Origin: Bacteroidota bacterium
GTDB taxonomy: Bacteria > Bacteroidota > Bacteroidia > AKYH767-A > 2013-40CM-41-45
Length of the DNA: 35,332 bases
Assembly: GCA_004295015.1 (NCBI GenBank)
Contig: SHNE01000028.1
Span: forward strand, 1-35,332
Direction: 5' to 3'
This document shows positions 34,219 through 35,332 of the stretch, one piece after another (within the stretch, counting starts at the first letter, position 1; the number at the start of each line of letters is the position of its first letter). The notes below the pieces were generated by a model. The model saw nothing but the letters and a program-made list of their open reading frames with translations, made no database searches and was not told the origin of the DNA. Made by a program: the position numbers and the translations under genes.

Positions 34219-35217
34219 TTAGCTGGCATGGATATCCAGGGGCTTGAATTTGTCAGACATAAATTCATAAATGTCCCCATCACAGCATTTCTTGTAAAAT
34301 GCAGTGACGTCATCCTGTTTCGCATTTGCAACTAGCAACTCCTTGCACAAAGAAAACTCCGGCAATATTGTTTCAATCACCTCCGGATGAGCCATTATAC
34401 TAGATAGGAGATAGACTTGGCTGTTCCTTATGTCGAGATGAACCAGTTGTTCGTTTTCATGTCCTTCGAAATACATGAAGTTTCGCAGCTTGCTATACAA
34501 GCCGGTAATCGGCGTGTGCAACCGATTGCCAAATGTATCCACAGTGAAATAATCAAGATGGCCATCGTTAATTGCATCTAATATATGTATGTAATTATGT
34601 AACCTAGCTTTTCTTTCAGGATTTCCTTCTAGTTTTATTTCATCCTTCAAATAGTTCTCTGCTTCCGACATTCGAAATCTCATGAGGTTGCTCATATTGA
34701 TTATTGTCCGGTGAGTATCTGTCACCAGATGATACCATTTGCTGGATTCTCTGCGCTTCTTGTATTCGTCCTTCACGGATTGAACAGCCTTCAACGCCTT
34801 GTGTTTTGTGATCGGTGTTTTAGTAAAGTGCTTTAGAGATCCATGCTTGTGCAAGAGCTTATTCGGAATGCGCATTTGCTGGCTGTAAGCACCTGCTGTA
34901 AATCTGATTCCCCCAGTCATATTATCTCGTCTACGTTCGATTAACGAATGCTCTTCCGCCCAATCGAGATACCTACAATAATTCTTCGTCAATAGCTTCT
35001 TCAGGATACGTGAATCAATGGCCACCCAACCCTCGTCATACAGATAAGACTGAGAATTCTTATTATTAGCCAGCTGAATCCTCGACAGAAACAACTGGTG
35101 AAATAAGAGCTTCAACCTGTCAGGACACAAACCGGTACCAACAAGCATTTCTTCTAAATCCAATTCGATGCCAATAGGCACATATGCATACACAGTTTTG
35201 TTATCGTCTTTCATCAT
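34219..35217 (-). CDS. Polymerase-like protein, N-terminal part (winged helix and motif A)
   Basis: 332 aa. The start is ATG at 35217, with a second ATG immediately after; the leader is A-rich with a weak AAGG. Residues ~60-115 (GWVAIDSRILKKLLTKNYCR, EEHSLIERR) look like a replication-protein-type winged helix. A helical linker follows (~135-220). Residues ~230-272 contain FGNRLHTPITGLYSKLRNFM and LVHLDIRNSQVYLLSSIM, the latter a motif A candidate with catalytic Asp262. The chain stops after HAS at a TAA, before motifs B and C, which follow in the same frame. Small proteins of this layout without an exonuclease domain suggest a mobile-element replication enzyme. I cannot tell DNA from RNA polymerase by motif alone. 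As it stands the product would be catalytically incomplete. Confidence 0.7.
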   Translation of the reverse strand: MMKDDNKTVYAYVPIGIELDLEEMLVGTGLCPDRLKLLFHQLFLSRIQLANNKNSQSYLYDEGWVAIDSRILKKLLTKNYCRYLDWAEEHSLIERRRDNMTGGIRFTAGAYSQQMRIPNKLLHKHGSLKHFTKTPITKHKALKAVQSVKDEYKKRRESSKWYHLVTDTHRTIINMSNLMRFRMSEAENYLKDEIKLEGNPERKARLHNYIHILDAINDGHLDYFTVDTFGNRLHTPITGLYSKLRNFMYFEGHENEQLVHLDIRNSQVYLLSSIMAHPEVIETILPEFSLCKELLVANAKQDDVTAFYKKCCDGDIYEFMSDKFKPLDIHAS

Positions 35218-35332
35218 TTACCTTATTCACATTTTGAGATCTAAACAGCCTTGTATCTAAAAAGGAACCACATAATAGAGAGTAAGAAGGGAACCCTAGG
35301 GGAAAGAAACAAAACACAATCTTTTTTTCAGG

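Overview
The window is AT-rich. It carries tightly packed minus-strand genes with features typical of Bacteroidota: Rhs/YD proteins with the local signatures GPSQPEV, YYYDQAGNLVKTIPPEGV and YYPFGM, PKD domains, an OmpH/Skp-like chaperone, and almost no Shine-Dalgarno sequences. I cannot place it below phylum. Every convincing gene is on the minus strand, so the reading order is right to left.

From 29709 down to the left edge runs one uninterrupted gene series, with gaps of 10 nt or less, or overlaps of 1 to 8 nt. In order it encodes: an outer-membrane barrel-like protein with a coiled coil (723 aa), a secreted beta-rich protein (367 aa), a membrane-anchored Skp-like chaperone (177 aa), a lipoprotein (222 aa), a large Rhs N-half protein (1884 aa), a PKD protein ending in an isolated YD segment (487 aa), a small exported protein (243 aa), and a giant Rhs protein whose frame is open from 17374 to base 1 (at least 5,791 aa, C-terminus outside the window). 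The giant protein has a signal peptide, a Cys-rich N-terminal part, about 35 copies of a ~51-residue Cys/Trp repeat organised in 102- and 204-residue higher-order units, three FGYCNC-type repeats, a YD shell interrupted by ~1,000 residues of Ycf48/BNR-like propeller sequence, and the Rhs core at the left edge. My inference is that the operon makes, chaperones and displays a very large split Rhs assembly, broadly reminiscent of TcB/TcC-type cocoons. Any toxin or effector tip and any immunity gene would lie left of the window.

Upstream (30082-31467) are two LuxR-type regulators. One has a receiver domain that has lost its phosphoacceptor Asp. Palindromes lie in the gaps around them. A ~1 kb stretch with no recognisable gene (31468-32442) follows.

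The right end (32443-35217) is a different neighbourhood with two proteins that each look interrupted by one in-frame TAA. One is a winged-helix protein (33220-32513) split inside its wing. The other is a small polymerase-like protein of the family A / single-subunit RNA polymerase fold (35217-33742), split between motif A and motif B. Both end properly with TGA. This is either parallel decay of an accessory island or stop-codon readthrough.
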